Source: Anaeramoeba flamelloides
Lineage: Eukaryota > Metamonada > Anaeramoebidae
Reading direction: 5' to 3'
Assembly: GCA_027625915.1 (NCBI GenBank)
Contig: JANTQA010000033.1
Span: 8,432,001-8,496,000, forward strand
Length of the DNA: 64,000 bases
Within the stretch, counting starts at the first letter, position 1. Each line of letters starts with the position of its first letter. The notes under the pieces were generated by a model. That model did no database searches. It saw nothing but the letters and a program-made list of their open reading frames with translations, and was not told where the DNA came from. The position numbers and the translations under genes were made by a program. Below are positions 43,760-55,272 of this stretch, piece after piece.

Positions 43760-45780
43760 ATTGCTTTGTTTCATTAATTATTTTATTATTTTTTTCCTCT
43801 TTTTTTATGTTTTCTTTTTTTTTTTTTTCTACAATTCTTTATATTTTACTAATTTAGTTTTACTTTAGTTACTGTAGCTACAATTTCTTTTTGTTGAGCA
43901 AAATATTCTTATAGTATTAATTTTCAGTTTTACACGAATCAAATTATAAAAACAAATAAATAAAAAATTAATGTTTTTCTGAGAGTATAAATAATTTTTA
44001 AAATATTTTGATTTTTTTTTTTATTTTTTTATTTAGATGTGTGAAAATATTTTGTATTGATTTTTTTTCTAATTAACTTTTGTTTTTTGAAAAATACACC
44101 TCCTTCCTCAAATAATTAATCGACTTTTGTCATTTTTTCGTTTTGTTTAATGAATATTAATAAATAGATCGTTTCTAAAGGTGAAAAAAAGTAAAAATAA
44201 TTATTAGATTTAACATTTGGATCCCACATGGAATAAAAACCAAAAAATAATACTTTTTTTGAATCCATTTAATCAAAATCTTCTTTTTTATTTAAATGAT
44301 TAAACTAAACTTATTTCTTGTTTAAAATTTCATATTGAATAGAATCCAACAATTCTCACACTTTAATAATTAGCAAATATCTTTTTCAAAATTATTTTAA
44401 GGAATTTCATGGTTTCTACATTAAAATAAATATTTGACTTTTTTTCTGGTGATTGCAGTCTCGCCTAATCCTTTTTACAATTTTGGTTTTTATTACTCTT
44501 CATAAAATTATTTTACAATTTTTTGAAATAAAAAAAACAATCCCTTTTCTAAAATTTATTTTTGGTACCAAATAGAAAAACAATTTTGCGATTTGGTGGA
44601 ATTAGAATAATAAAATAATTATGTTTTTTTTTGAAAAAATAATTTTAAATATTACTTTTCAAAGAAGAAATCTTGAATTAAAATGAAATCATTGTAATTA
44701 TTTCAATCCAATAATTCGAGATTTATTATTATTATTTTTGAGATTCTAAAAAATCCAAAAATGGAAGCAGATATGAAATACTCAAAATTAAATTCTAGCA
44801 ATCTTTAAAATATTTTTTGGGTTGGAAGAAAAATTCAATTTTCTGTATGGGCAAATAATATTAATTGTTTCAAATTGGTAAGAGAATTGAAAAAAAAAAA
44901 TACTTTTTTTTTTTCAAAAAATGTTTATAAACGTAATTTCAACAATAAACCATTAAAACACCTATTTCAGTATATATAAAAAAACCCTGGAGTTTTAATT
45001 TTTTTTTTATTTTCTCCTTTTTTATAAGTTCTTTACTAATTTTTTTTTGTAAAAAAATTATAAAATAAATCAAAAATTAATAAAGAAAAATATTTCATTG
45101 GAAAATCTCAATAACAAAACAACTGTTACTCGAAATGGAATAATAAACCCTTGAAATTCCAAGTAAAAAAAAGAAAAAAAATATATAATCTCGACAACTT
45201 TGTAAATAACCAAATGGGACAAATACTGTTAACAAAAACCTCGATAATAATTATTCTACAAAAAAAAAAAAAAAAAAAAAAGAATTTTATCTAAATAAAC
45301 TTTAATAATTTTTTAATTTTAAGCTGAGGTATTTGGATTTTCAGATCTTTATTTTTTATCAAATTAATAGATTCATTTAAAATTGGCATTTAAAAGCCTA
45401 TATATCCTTCTAAATAGAATATGGATTGAAATTTTAATTGGTGTTAATCTAACTTGATATTTTGTTTTTTTCAAAGATCTGATTCACAATATAATTTCCA
45501 AATATAAAAAAAAATAAATTAAATATTAATTATTTTGTATACCAACAAAAACGTTTATAAATAAGAAAACTCCACTTTTAAAACATTTATGAACCTAAAG
45601 AGATTATTGGTCATGTTCAATGCAAAAAAAATGAAATTAAAAAAGAGAATTGTTTTTTTCCCCGTGATTTTAAATAAATACACAAGGAGAAGTAATGATG
45701 TCACGATAATTAATTTTGATTAAAAAACTCAAAAAAATCAAGAAATCACATTTTCACTTGATTATTTATTAATAAATGAT
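43760..45780. other. AT-rich intergenic DNA downstream of PCCB
   Basis: It contains the PCCB 3' end and long A/T tracts. A 43-codon ATG frame at 45588-45719 (MNLKRLLVMFNAKK...) is open, but a second frame there is also open, so I do not call a gene. Confidence 0.4.
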
Positions 45781-45782
45781 AA

Positions 45783-46283
45783 AGTAGTGAAAAAAATACC
45801 GGACATGAAAATATTCCCGGACAAGCTTTTTAATTGTGAATATTAGTAAAATTGTTGTGTAATTTCTTTGATTTAAAAACAAATCCTTTTTTTAAGAATC
45901 AAATTTTTAAATTTTTAACTCACTCACTTATTAGAATACTGTTCAATTAAATTACACTGTTTCAAAACACCATTCGACCAATCAAAAAACAAGAATAAAA
46001 ATTATCATTTTCCAAACTCTCTTAAATCTCTATAAAACCCTCGATTGTTTTTTCAAAAAAAGTTGATCTACGTATGCTATCAAACAATTACTTGAATATT
46101 CTTTAGAGACATCCAACTTTAATGAACTTTAGATAGGTTTATTATTAGGCTCATAAAAAATTTGGTCATTTATAAAATGGATTTGTTTTTAAATCAAAGA
46201 AATTACACAACAATTTTACTAATATTCACAATTAAAAAGCTTGTCCGGGATTATTTTCATGTCCGGTATTTTTTTTCACTACT
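45783..46283 (+). mobile_element. Young MITE family F with about 105-nt near-identical inverted ends
   Basis: The left end AGTAGTGAAAAAAATACCGG continues through CATGAAAATATTCCCGGACAAGC and TTTAATTGTGAATATTAG to AAAAACAAATCC. The right end is its inverted copy with only about three differences. Total 501 nt. ATAA flanks both sides, and a TA is embedded in each end (AG-TA-GTG), so either a 4-nt or a TA duplication is possible. It has no transposase frame. High arm identity means a recent insertion. Confidence 0.9.
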
Positions 46284-46559
46284 ATAATTTAAAAATATTC
46301 TAATAGACATTTTAAGATACCCACAATTAATTTAAATTAGTTTAGTTACCTGTGATAAAAACATTTTCATAAAATAAATTTCTTATTAAAAATATTCAAA
46401 ATAAATTATTAAAAAACTAAAAATATGGATAATAAAATATAATAATATACTTTTATTTGTATTACCAATTGGAAAATGAAAAAAAAAAAAAATAAATGAA
46501 AAAAAAAACAATTAATTAATTTGTAGTAAATTTTTTTTAAAAAAAATACATTATTAAAA

Positions 46560-49500
46560 TTAATTAATATATTCTACAACATTATTTTCTTCTTGGATAC
46601 CTTCTGATATACGAGCAACTTTAGTCTTAGGCTTTCTTTCATTCAAGAACCAAACTAATATACAGGGAACTATGGAAGTGAATCCACCATAAGCGATTGC
46701 ATAATGGTCTTTGTTTGGATAACTTTTTAAAATAAATGATCCAGCAACGAAATTTGAAATAACTTGAGCAAGAACACCAAATGAATTAAGGACACCCATT
46801 AATAAACCTGTGTCTTCTTTCTTTGATTCTTGGTCATTGCCATCGACATAATCACCAATTAAGGAAAATGGCATGGAATTAAAGGTAGTAAAATTGTAAC
46901 CGATTAAAGAAAACATGATCATGGAAGCTGTAGGTGTTTGTACCCATAAAGTCAAAACCATACAGATCCCAGCAAGCAATTGTGAAAGGAAATAAGTGAG
47001 TCTAATTCCGAGAACTTTGGACATTTTATCAATAATCAAAGAAAAGAAGCAAGAAACAATTGACATTAAAGCAAATGTGAGCGCACCTTTTCTGACACCA
47101 ATTTGGTAATTTTCGTAAGCCTCTGAATGTTTGCTTGCAGTTGGGTCACCCTTATAAACAACTTTACCCATATAATCTGTCATGTAAATTTGGAAAGGGA
47201 AATATGCCAGCCAAGAAAAAAAATAGACCATGCAAAGAATAAGCATTTTGCGGGGCATTGTGCGGATTTTTTTAACAATTTTGACAAACATCATTTTTAA
47301 AAGTCCCAATGCAGAGTATCTTTTCGAATTAGGTGGTCTTTTAAACTGCGTTTCTTTGGCAAAGAATAGAGTAGGAAGAGTAGATATTACAAGAATGATC
47401 ATTCCAAATGTGAAGATTGCAAGTGTGTTGCTTTTAAACCCGGGCAAATAATGAACCAAATCCACAGAGCCTGCCAAATTTGCTAAAAAATTACTAAGAC
47501 CAAGCATTAATGTGACAGTGGATTGCCCTAAAATATCTTGCTGCGTAGGCTTTGTAAAGTCATCCACCAATGTACGCGATGGCGTCATCATTGTATTAAT
47601 ACTCAGATTTAGGATCCACAGGGCAATGCACACGATAATTATTGCCAATACCCTATAATTCTTGCCCATGATTAATTTTGCTATCTGAACAGAAAATGCC
47701 AATAATCCAAGCCCAACAACTATTCAGAAGAAAGTTTGTTTTAGTATTGTTTTATTTCGTATATATTATTTATAATTTTTTAAGCATTTCAGTTGAATTT
47801 TTAATGTTTATTTTTTATTTTAAGGACCATTAATCTTATCTTGTTGTTTGGAAAATATTTTTTAATCTCGTTCGTTTTAGAACGTTTAAAAAATCCTTTC
47901 AATAAAATAACCAAAAAATCAAAAAATCAAAAATATTTGGAAAAAAAAAAAGCAAATAATAATCCACCCATTTATCCCAAAATATAAAAAAGTTTGGGTC
48001 TCAATAATTTTAATTGAGTTGAAAATTTTGAACTTTTTTTTAATTTTGGATGTAAATTTTTAAGTACATAATTAAAGCTATATTACTTTGATCAGTTTTG
48101 TTTCTTAAGTGGTGTAAACTCGATATCTCTTTTTTTTTTATTTAAATTTGAAATTTTCATAAAATTTGTGTTATTATTACAAATGTAATTATTTGATAAA
48201 TTTTATATTAGAAAAACTTCAAGTTGCTTACAAAAAAAGGTTTATAAGAAATGAAAGAAATTTCAATAAAAAGTGTAATTAATTTAATTTTTTTCTACTT
48301 TTTTCTTTTTCTAAATTCCCTTTTTAAAGTTTTTTGGGTTCCTTGGGTTCCTCCTCTTTTTTTTTTTTTTCATCGCATTTAATTTAATAACAAAACCCAA
48401 TTTTCTTTATTTATTTTTATTTTTTTTTCAATGTGAATAGCAATAAATGATTGATTAAGAAGAAGAATATTTATTTTTTGATGAGTTTTTTATTTAAAGT
48501 GTTTGAAGGAAGTAAAAGGGGCAAAAAATCATTATAAGAATTGATAAACTTGTTCATGATTAGATCTGAACCAAACATAACTTATTTTAAATGAAATGAA
48601 GTAAACTGAATCAACCTTTCCCTACAATCTAGTTAGTCTGTATTTGAACTGGGTGAAGATTGTCAAATCGTTATCTTGTACTGGAACTTTGTGAAAACAA
48701 GATTTTGAGAAACTAGTAAAAAAAAAAAAAAAAAAAATGAAAATTTCAAAAACAAATTCTTAAAAATCAATACTTTATAGATATAATATCTCGATCTGTT
48801 ATTAAAAGAAATTTACCGACTTTTGGAATTAACCTCACCATAGATTCTTATAGAATCAAAGTATTTTGTAATTGAAGATGTTTTATATCTGTGATCTGGA
48901 GATTCAAATGCCTCTAAAAATCTATCATAAATATTATTGAACAATAAATTATTTGATTTTTTTATCAAGAATCACAATTAAAATTTTTTTTTGGAAATTT
49001 TTTTTAATTCCCTTTTCCCAAATCTAAAAATTGGAAACTCATTATAATTCTATTCTTGGTATTTAAAAATTCATATTTAGAACCACCAAAAGTGACTATT
49101 TTTTCAATTTTTTAATATCAAAGGTTTATTCAATAATTATTAACCTAAAAACTGAAAGATTGATTAGTTTCGTATTTTCTTTCTCGAAAATATATTGATT
49201 ATTCATCAATATATTTCCAAGATGTGCAAATTATTGGTCAAAATGATCTATGAGTTAATTATTTAAATTTTGAATTATTATAATTTTTAGCAACTAATTT
49301 ATATATTGAGATAAATTAAAAAAAGATATTTTCCAATCTTCAAGTCTGAATATTAATTATTCAGCCTTTCAATTTGTCTCGAAATGCAGATTTTTTTCTA
49401 TAATTCTTTTGGGTTTTTTACAAAGACAAGGATTATTTTTAATTGACGGTATATTTTTTGGACTATTTTTACTAATACAATTTTGGGAGATATTTGAACC

Positions 49501-52500
49501 ATGGTGTGCTAATCTGATTTACCTTCTACAGCAACATACACTAATTTTAGACTTCCCTGCGATAGGTTTTAATCTCTTAAAGGGTAATATTTTTGATTAA
49601 AAAGTTATTTAGCGTTGCTCAAAACCTGTTAACATTTACATGGATTAATAAGTTGAAAACTTTGATTTTTAATTGGATGGGAATTATATTCAAAACATCA
49701 AATTAAACCAAAAATTAAGCATGTTCAATTTTGCAAATTTGGTGTTTAATTATTGAAGAAAAAGATAAAAGTGGATTTTTTCTATTTTTTGATACTCTGC
49801 TTTTTATATTCATGTAAAATTGGCTTTAAGATTTTGACAATAGGTTTTTAATCAGGTCTGGGAAATTTCAATTTCATATATCTTCATTGATCAGTGAAAA
49901 ATACTATTAAAAATATATTTGAAAAATTTTTCCTTTTCACTGCCATCCAATTAAAACCGATTTGATAATTTTTAAACCATTTGTCAAATTTTTTCCAGAA
50001 TGTTAACTTTAATTACTGTTAGTTGTAAAATAAGTGGAACAAAATTTTCATTCAGCTTTCCAAATAAAAAAAAAAAAAAAAAAAAAAGTCGATTAAAATA
50101 ATTTCAAATCCCCAATTTAAGAACTACGTTTGCAATTGATCAATTTGTCTCAACACCTTTTGACCCAATCTCATTTAAAACACAGAGTAATGATCTTGGA
50201 AATATTTTCCAATTTGGATCAAAAAATCATTTTATGTAATTTTTTTTATGAAAAATGAAAAAGAAATTTTGAGATACGTAAACTCGAACACCCTTGTTAA
50301 GGATGTAAAAATGAAAAAGAAAAATAATCACGATTTTTTATCATTATAAAAAACGAAGATCAGTCCAAACAAACAAAAAAAACAACTCTAACTTTCGAAG
50401 ATCACAATTCTCTAAGATTTTTGAATGTTGGGTTCCTTGTTTTGTTCTAGTAATTCGTAAACTAGACTAATCCATAAAAAAGGGGTTGAGTGTTTCTCTT
50501 GTTTTTTGTTTGGTTCTTGTTGTTTTTCCTTGAACAAATCTCCCACCATGAATAAGAGGAGACTGTCTCCTCGAATTGTTTTTGGAACAACATAATCCAT
50601 GTTAAACACAAAATATTGTTTTTTTTTATATTTCTTTGTCAAAGTTTTCTTCGTTTGGATCGTTTCTCTCAAATCCCAATTGGTTTATCGAGGAAAATTG
50701 GCGTGGTGTGTTGTGGGAAAGATTTGGTGGTTCTTTGCATTCAAGGATCTTTTGAAAATTAAATTTGCAAAAATTAGTCAGTTTTTTTTATTTAAAAAAA
50801 AAATATTGTGTCAGTTGAGAAAAAATGATCTTTTCCATTTTTGGAAATGAGGATTTTAGTGGTTTTGATACAATACCAAACACATTATCGTACCTATTAA
50901 CCAATTTGTTCTTTGTTTGGAAATAAAAAAGAACCTTTCAACAATAATTCATCAAAATTTTTCAATTTTCTCCATTTTGAACTTTTAGGTTTAAGTGGCA
51001 AACCTTCTCATCTTCTCTCACAGATCACAAATAAATCTAAGAAGCAGCTAATCATCGTCTCCAGGTTTGCCACTTAAACCTAAAAAGTTATTTTCTCCAA
51101 AAGCTGTTTTTTCGCAACCTTCTTTGTTATTTTGAGATACGCTGAGAGACAACTCGAGTTAAAAAATGTCTTTTTTTTCTACTTACATCTCATTGAATAA
51201 ATAATTGCCAGAGTTACTAACCGACAGAATCATCTTTTATCACACGGGGCATCAAATTTCAATACCAAACGTAGTCCTTAAAAAGGGGAAATCACAATAC
51301 ACCAAGATTCAAAATATTGAAGGGCTGTTTAAATTTGACTTGATCTTTTAAACAATTTATGAAAAAGATGAATAGAAATTACGTTCAATTAATTTTTCAA
51401 ACATAGTAATAACCAGAGACACTAACTGTATTTTTAATCTTATTCTTGATCAGCTGAAAGATTAAGAAAGTAATTTTCTTGATTAAAAAAACAATTTGTT
51501 TGCCTAAAATTCTGGGAAAGAGTTTCGAAGCTCTTTAAGATCAGCTTGGAAAAAGTCACATGATTTTTTTGTCTTTACTTATTTATAATTATTTTGTAGT
51601 TAATAATCATGGTATCGTTTAAAGTTAAATTCTTCCCACAGATTTCTCAAACTTTTAAATGTTCCCTTTTATTTTTTCCTTCCTGTGGGTTGCAAACACT
51701 TTTGATTGAAATTTTTTTTTTTGATTTGAAAGTTAATTCTCAATTAGTCACAAACACCACAACAAAAGTGCACTATAGAAACGATTTGTTAAACTCTTCA
51801 AATGTTTTTACAATAAATTTTCTTTTTTGTAAAATTGGAAAACAATTCAATAAATTTATCAATTGTATTTCTTGGAAATATTGCAAAAAAAGTTAAAAGT
51901 AGTTTGTGTAAATCAAACTATACAATAAAATGTAATTTATAAGTGAAGAACAACAGGAATTCAGAATTTTAAAAAAAAAAAACAAAAAGAAATAAAGAAT
52001 GAATTAATTACATGTGAAAATGAAGCCACCAAAAATATAAGGCCTTCTTCTACCCCATTTTCTTTCACTTCTATCTGAAATAGATCCAATTATAGGTTGT
52101 ACTAGAAACCCAGATAATGGACCTGCAAGCCAAATTAGAGTAACCAAAAGTGGAGAAACATCTAAATTTGAAGAAATTATTAAAATATTAAGGAGAGAGG
52201 TGTTAAAACAAAAAACAGAAAGAAATTAAAAGGGTTATTCAAAAAAAAAAAAAAAAAAAAAAAATCCAGAAGATTGAATAAAGCAAATGATTTAATTTTT
52301 GAAAAGGGATCAAGAGAAAGAGTAACCAATTAAATGAGTATTTAGAGAATGAACAAAATAAAAAAAAAAAAAAAACAAACGAAGGAGTGCAAGTAAAGGA
52401 GAAACAAAAGAAAATTCAACCGAGAAAGCTGCCTGCCATCCAGAGCAAGCGGAGGAGAGAGCAACGATTCTCATGGGAGATAATTTTTTTGTTGATTTAT

Positions 52501-52585
52501 CTCGATGAGAACCTAAAAGTTCTGCATCCTCTCTGTCAGTTGTTTCAAAGTCTGAACTGTGTGTCGAACTATGTGTCGAACTCAT
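46560..52585 (-). CDS. SLC45 / sucrose-transporter-like MFS protein, three exons
   Basis: Exons are 52585-52381, 52161-52012 and 47719-46560. Introns are 219 nt (GTTTGT...TTTAG) and 4292 nt (GTAATT...ATAG). Joins C|AT and T|TT give one frame of 504 residues, the usual size of this family. The N-terminus is hydrophilic; TM1 starts near residue 39 (MRIVALSSACSGWQAAFSVE). The signature WLAGPLSGFLVQPIIGSISD and the MFS loop RSERKWGRRRPY lie at 79-110. SUT-like motifs follow: LSINTMMTPSRTLVDDF, and late in the protein FNSMPFSLIGDYVDG and TGLLMGVLNSFGVLAQVISN. Twelve membrane helices are expected. Relatives move sucrose, glucose or other sugars with protons; the substrate here is unknown. The second intron is oversized and full of repeats. 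The start is the first ATG, and upstream sequence has no acceptor. Confidence 0.88.
48490..48800 (+). repeat. A-tailed dispersed repeat J, copy 2 (in SLC45 intron)
   Basis: CATTATAAGAATTGATAAACTTGTTCATG through GAGAAACTAGTAAAAAAAA match 1.96-2.19 kb. An A-tract of about 20 nt follows. The copy is antisense to the host gene. Confidence 0.5.
48825..49580 (+). mobile_element. Element B, copy 3 (in SLC45 intron, decayed ends)
   Basis: About 755 nt align with copy 2 throughout, for example CACCATAGATTC...ATCAAAGTATTTTGTAATTG and GGGTTTTTTACAAAGACAAGGAT. The right end keeps AATCTCTTAA, and the left TTAA/GGG end is degraded, so it is older than copy 2. Confidence 0.75.
50015..50130 (+). mobile_element. 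MITE family H, half copy 3 (in SLC45 intron)
   Basis: TAGTTGTAAAATAAGTGGAAC and AAAATTTTCATTCAGCTTTCC match the H left arm, followed by an A-tract and CAAATCCCCAATTTAAGAAC as in the copies at 17.8 and 39.2 kb. Confidence 0.55.
50412..50955 (-). pseudogene. Unidentified coding remnant inside the SLC45 intron
   Basis: On the same strand as SLC45, three coding-like segments follow each other: one with RYDNVFGIVSKPLKSSFPKM, one with ECKEPPNLSHNTPRQFSSIN, and a 62-codon part from an ATG at 50600 with MDYVVPKTIRGDSLLLFMVG to a TAG stop. They are interrupted by a stop and a frame change, and no GT-AG intron resolves them. Codon use is gene-like and clearly less AT-rich than the surroundings. Protein family not recognised. 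Confidence 0.4.
50976..51092. mobile_element. Small palindromic element (117 nt)
   Basis: AACTTTTAGGTTTAAGTGGCAAACCT and its inverted copy AGGTTTGCCACTTAAACCTAAAAAGTT flank about 65 nt. The arms are nearly perfect over 26 nt. It could be a miniature MITE or a structured intronic element. Only one copy is seen. Confidence 0.7.
51207..51353 (+). pseudogene. Short coding-like stretch in SLC45 intron, plus strand
   Basis: About 48 open codons read LPELLTDRIIFYHTGHQISI and VVLKKGKSQYTKIQNIEGLF before a stop. The composition is gene-like and relatively GC-rich. There is no ATG, no clear splice sites and no recognised family. Confidence 0.3.
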
Positions 52586-52599
52586 ATAGAAATAAAAAA

Positions 52600-53480
52600 A
52601 ATATTTTTGTTGAAAAAAATGGAAAAATTTTTAGAAAAAAGAGGATTCGGTGTGTTGAATATAATAAGGAGGGTTTTAAAATCCTGACTTACTGTCTAAT
52701 TCTTCGAGATATTAGAACAGATTCTTAAAAAAATTTCATTTTTTAAAAATACAATGGTTTTATTGAGTAAAAAAGCAATTTTACTTTCCTTGGAAAATTT
52801 TTCCCCACTTATGTTACAGCCAAGTAACTCCACAATTGGTTTTTTTTTTAAGATTACAAAACAATAATCGTTTTTTTGGACCAACACAAGCTATTATTTG
52901 GAATCATTTTCTTAATTGATAGAAAGCACATCAATTGAATATCAAAAACTGATTTTGTGGAAATCTACAGGGCCTTGATCCACTCCTATAGTAAGATGGA
53001 AAATTTTTAAATTGACTCGTTTAATATTGGATGTTTGTGTGAGTAATTGAAAAATTAGAAAGACAAAATATTTAATTAGTTGAGAACCCAACTACTCGGT
53101 TAATTCAGAGAAACCTCCATTCTTTGTTAATTGAGATATTTTTTTTATTGATAATTTTGACTCAAGTCTCTTTGAAATATAATCCAAAATGCCTGATTGA
53201 GAAAAGTTACTTTTAATTGGCAAAAAAAAAACTTGTTTTTTAAACAACATATACTGACACACAAAGTAGACTCAAATTTCTTTTTATGTTCAACAAAAAA
53301 AAGAAGGAAATGGATAAAATAACAGGAATATTGACTATGAGGCACTAAACGAGCACGTACAATTTCATTTTGTGTTATTTCTCGTATAAATGTTAATTTG
53401 TCAGGGTTTTTTGCTTATTTCTATTTTACTTTTCAGTAATTGTATTAATTCACTTATTAAAAATTTTAAATTAAAAATAC
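52600..53480. other. AT-rich region upstream of SLC45
   Basis: It should contain the SLC45 promoter. No gene is recognised. A short coding-like run (TKRARTISFCVISRINVNLS, plus strand, near 53.35 kb) could be an exon but does not join in frame to the next one. Confidence 0.4.
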
Positions 53481-53489
53481 TCTTTTATT

Positions 53490-53655
53490 ACAGATAATTT
53501 AAGTTCTGTGTCAAAGGCTTTTGAGCGACTTTTGCTTTGTTGGTGTCCATGGAGATTTTTATATGGAGATAGTCTTCAAAATAAAAAGTTATTTTCAAGA
53601 GTTCAAAAAGCATTTATCCAAAAACGCAAATTCTGTATTAGCCATTCTGGTTAGA
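53490..53655 (+). CDS. Unidentified terminal exon
   Basis: The acceptor CTTTTATTACAG is followed by a frame open for 54 codons to TAG: NLSSVSKAFERLLLCWCPWR, then GDSLQNKKLFSRVQKAFIQK. Its GC content and codon variety are far above the flanks, so it looks like a genuine exon. Its last codons run into element G2. No family is recognised and the upstream exons were not located. Confidence 0.45.
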
Positions 53656-54058
53656 AAAGATCAACACTATTTATAATTGAGAAGCTGATAATGAAAAGTA
53701 AGATCAATCAATAAAAAGAAAAAATAAATGATCAAGCCAAAATAGAAGACTCAACATAATAACAGTTTTTTTAATACTATCTTTTAGTTGGGTTTTTTCT
53801 TTGATTGTTCAATCTTTTAAAAATTTTATTATCGAAACAATTGATGATTTTTTGAGATCTCCAAAACTACCTCTACAATGTTGATAAACAGTTAGATTTA
53901 AATTGATTTGGCTGTCTTGGATGGAAATAATATGATGTATTATACTCTGGAGTTAATTTGTTTCTTCTTTTTATAGATTTTGTTTTTCGTTTTCAGTAAT
54001 GTTGATAATTAAAATTGTGTTGGACTTTTTTTACCCTGTTTAACTTTTTTTCCCGGAA
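53641..54058 (-). mobile_element. MITE family G, copy 2
   Basis: The reverse complement matches 60.76-61.16 kb: the end AAAAAAAGTTAAACAGGGTA, ATTATCAACATTACTGAAAAC, the inner GGTAGTTTTGGAGATCTC and the far end with AGTGTTGATCTTTTCTAACC. An extra G-like arm (CATTACTGAAAACGAAAAAT) lies just beyond at 54.07 kb, forming a hairpin with the element end. Confidence 0.65.
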
Positions 54059-54464
54059 TGGTATAACCTCATACATTACTGAAAACGAAAAATAAGATCA
54101 ATTGTAGTGATTTAGATTAAAAAAAGGAAAAAAAATTCACTTCATTTTCCTTTTCCATTTTTAAATAGTGATCCCAAATTGTATTTTTTGAAAACCCTAT
54201 TTATATAAGATTAACAAGGGAAATGAATTCAGTTATTCTTCACATTTATTAATAATATAAAAATTAAATAATAATACAATGTTAAAAGGAAGGATTAAAA
54301 ACGATAACACTTTTTATAACAATGCCTTTAGGAAAGGATTTTCCCTTGGTTGATCAATTACTGATAAATTCGAATAAATATCGGAAAATTTTTACTACAT
54401 TTAGCATTTAACATATTTTTTAAACTCAAGCTTTGAATAAAGTATTTCATTGGTTTAATCTTTA

Positions 54465-54630
54465 GAAACTTTGTAAAATTGGTTTGGTAAGAGAAAACTC
54501 TTTCACTTTTGCTGTTTTAAAAGTTGAGGGTATAAAATACAAAATAGAAATTGAATTAAAAATTTTATTTAATTTATTTGTATTTGTCAGTATTAAAAAA
54601 ATTTTAAAAAAAATCAACTATTTTTAAGAT
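54465..54630 (+). other. Coding-like stretch, unidentified
   Basis: About 54 open codons contain LCKIGLVRENSFTFAVLKVE and then Lys/Ile/Phe-rich sequence. No start, splice sites or family. Confidence 0.2.
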
Positions 54631-54707
54631 ATTAAAAAAAAAACTTGAGTTTATGATAAAAAAGCTGAGATTTATTTTTTTTTGTTGATTCGGCTAACAT
54701 CAAAAAA

Positions 54708-54788
54708 ATGATTACTTCCATTTGGATATTGGCTTTCTTCTTCTTTTCATTGTTGATCTTTTCATTTGCGATTATGCTTTCTATTTAA
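54708..54788 (+). CDS. Possible 26-residue hydrophobic peptide
   Basis: ATG to TAA encodes one membrane-like helix (MITSIWILAFFFFSLLIFSF...). It could be a signal-anchor exon or chance. Confidence 0.15.
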   Translation: MITSIWILAFFFFSLLIFSFAIMLSI

Positions 54789-54886
54789 GGTTTGAGTCTA
54801 GAAGGCTAGAAATAATTTTTTGAAATTGAAAAAAAAAATTTAGGAATTTTTAAAAAGACCTTATACCAATTAAAACCAATTCCCCC

Positions 54887-55174
54887 ATGATTAAAGATCG
54901 GTCTCCATATATCAACAATCAAAAAGAGGACATTTTTAGAAAAAAAAAAAAAATCATACCAAAGAGCGAAACTCACTTTCCAATTAAAATTGTGAGAATA
55001 TATACTTTTGAAAACAACATACTTCTTTTTGAAGTTTCACTCTTAGGTACTTTTTTGTATCTCAAAGATTTTTTTGATTTTTTTTCATTTTTATCATGTG
55101 ACTTATTTTTATCTCAATTTGGTACAATATCCTTACTCTACCGAACATCGATCGTGTTTTTAAAAGAATCATAA
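54887..55174 (+). CDS. Hypothetical 95-residue ORF
   Basis: An ATG-led frame with a charged first half (MIKDRSPYINNQKEDIFRKK) and a Phe/Leu-rich second half. No domain. It is followed after 98 nt by another ATG frame (55273-55527) containing QPKESQIQDNITWFQATIQV, whose codons look more gene-like. The two might be exons of one gene, but no clear junction was found. Confidence 0.25.
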   Translation: MIKDRSPYINNQKEDIFRKKKKIIPKSETHFPIKIVRIYTFENNILLFEVSLLGTFLYLKDFFDFFSFLSCDLFLSQFGTISLLYRTSIVFLKES

Positions 55175-55272
55175 ATACGATTAACTTGATATAAATCAAT
55201 TTTCTATCGAAAGAAAATAATTTGTTTTAAATTGAAGAAATTTAACCTTTTGGAAATTTAAAAAAAGAAATA

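Noticed and set aside
47230-47451. Plus-strand frame within SLC45 exon 3
   Set aside because: Antisense shadow of the transporter exon.
50599-50850. Plus-strand frame with many Trp and Phe residues
   Set aside because: The minus strand here has the more gene-like remnant (LECKEPPNLSHNTPRQ, MDYVVPKTIRGD). The plus frame is a hydrophobic shadow with no family.
51609-51896. 95-codon ATG frame in the SLC45 intron
   Set aside because: It is open but Phe/Asn-rich with no domain and no splice context. Intronic AT-rich DNA can give this by chance.
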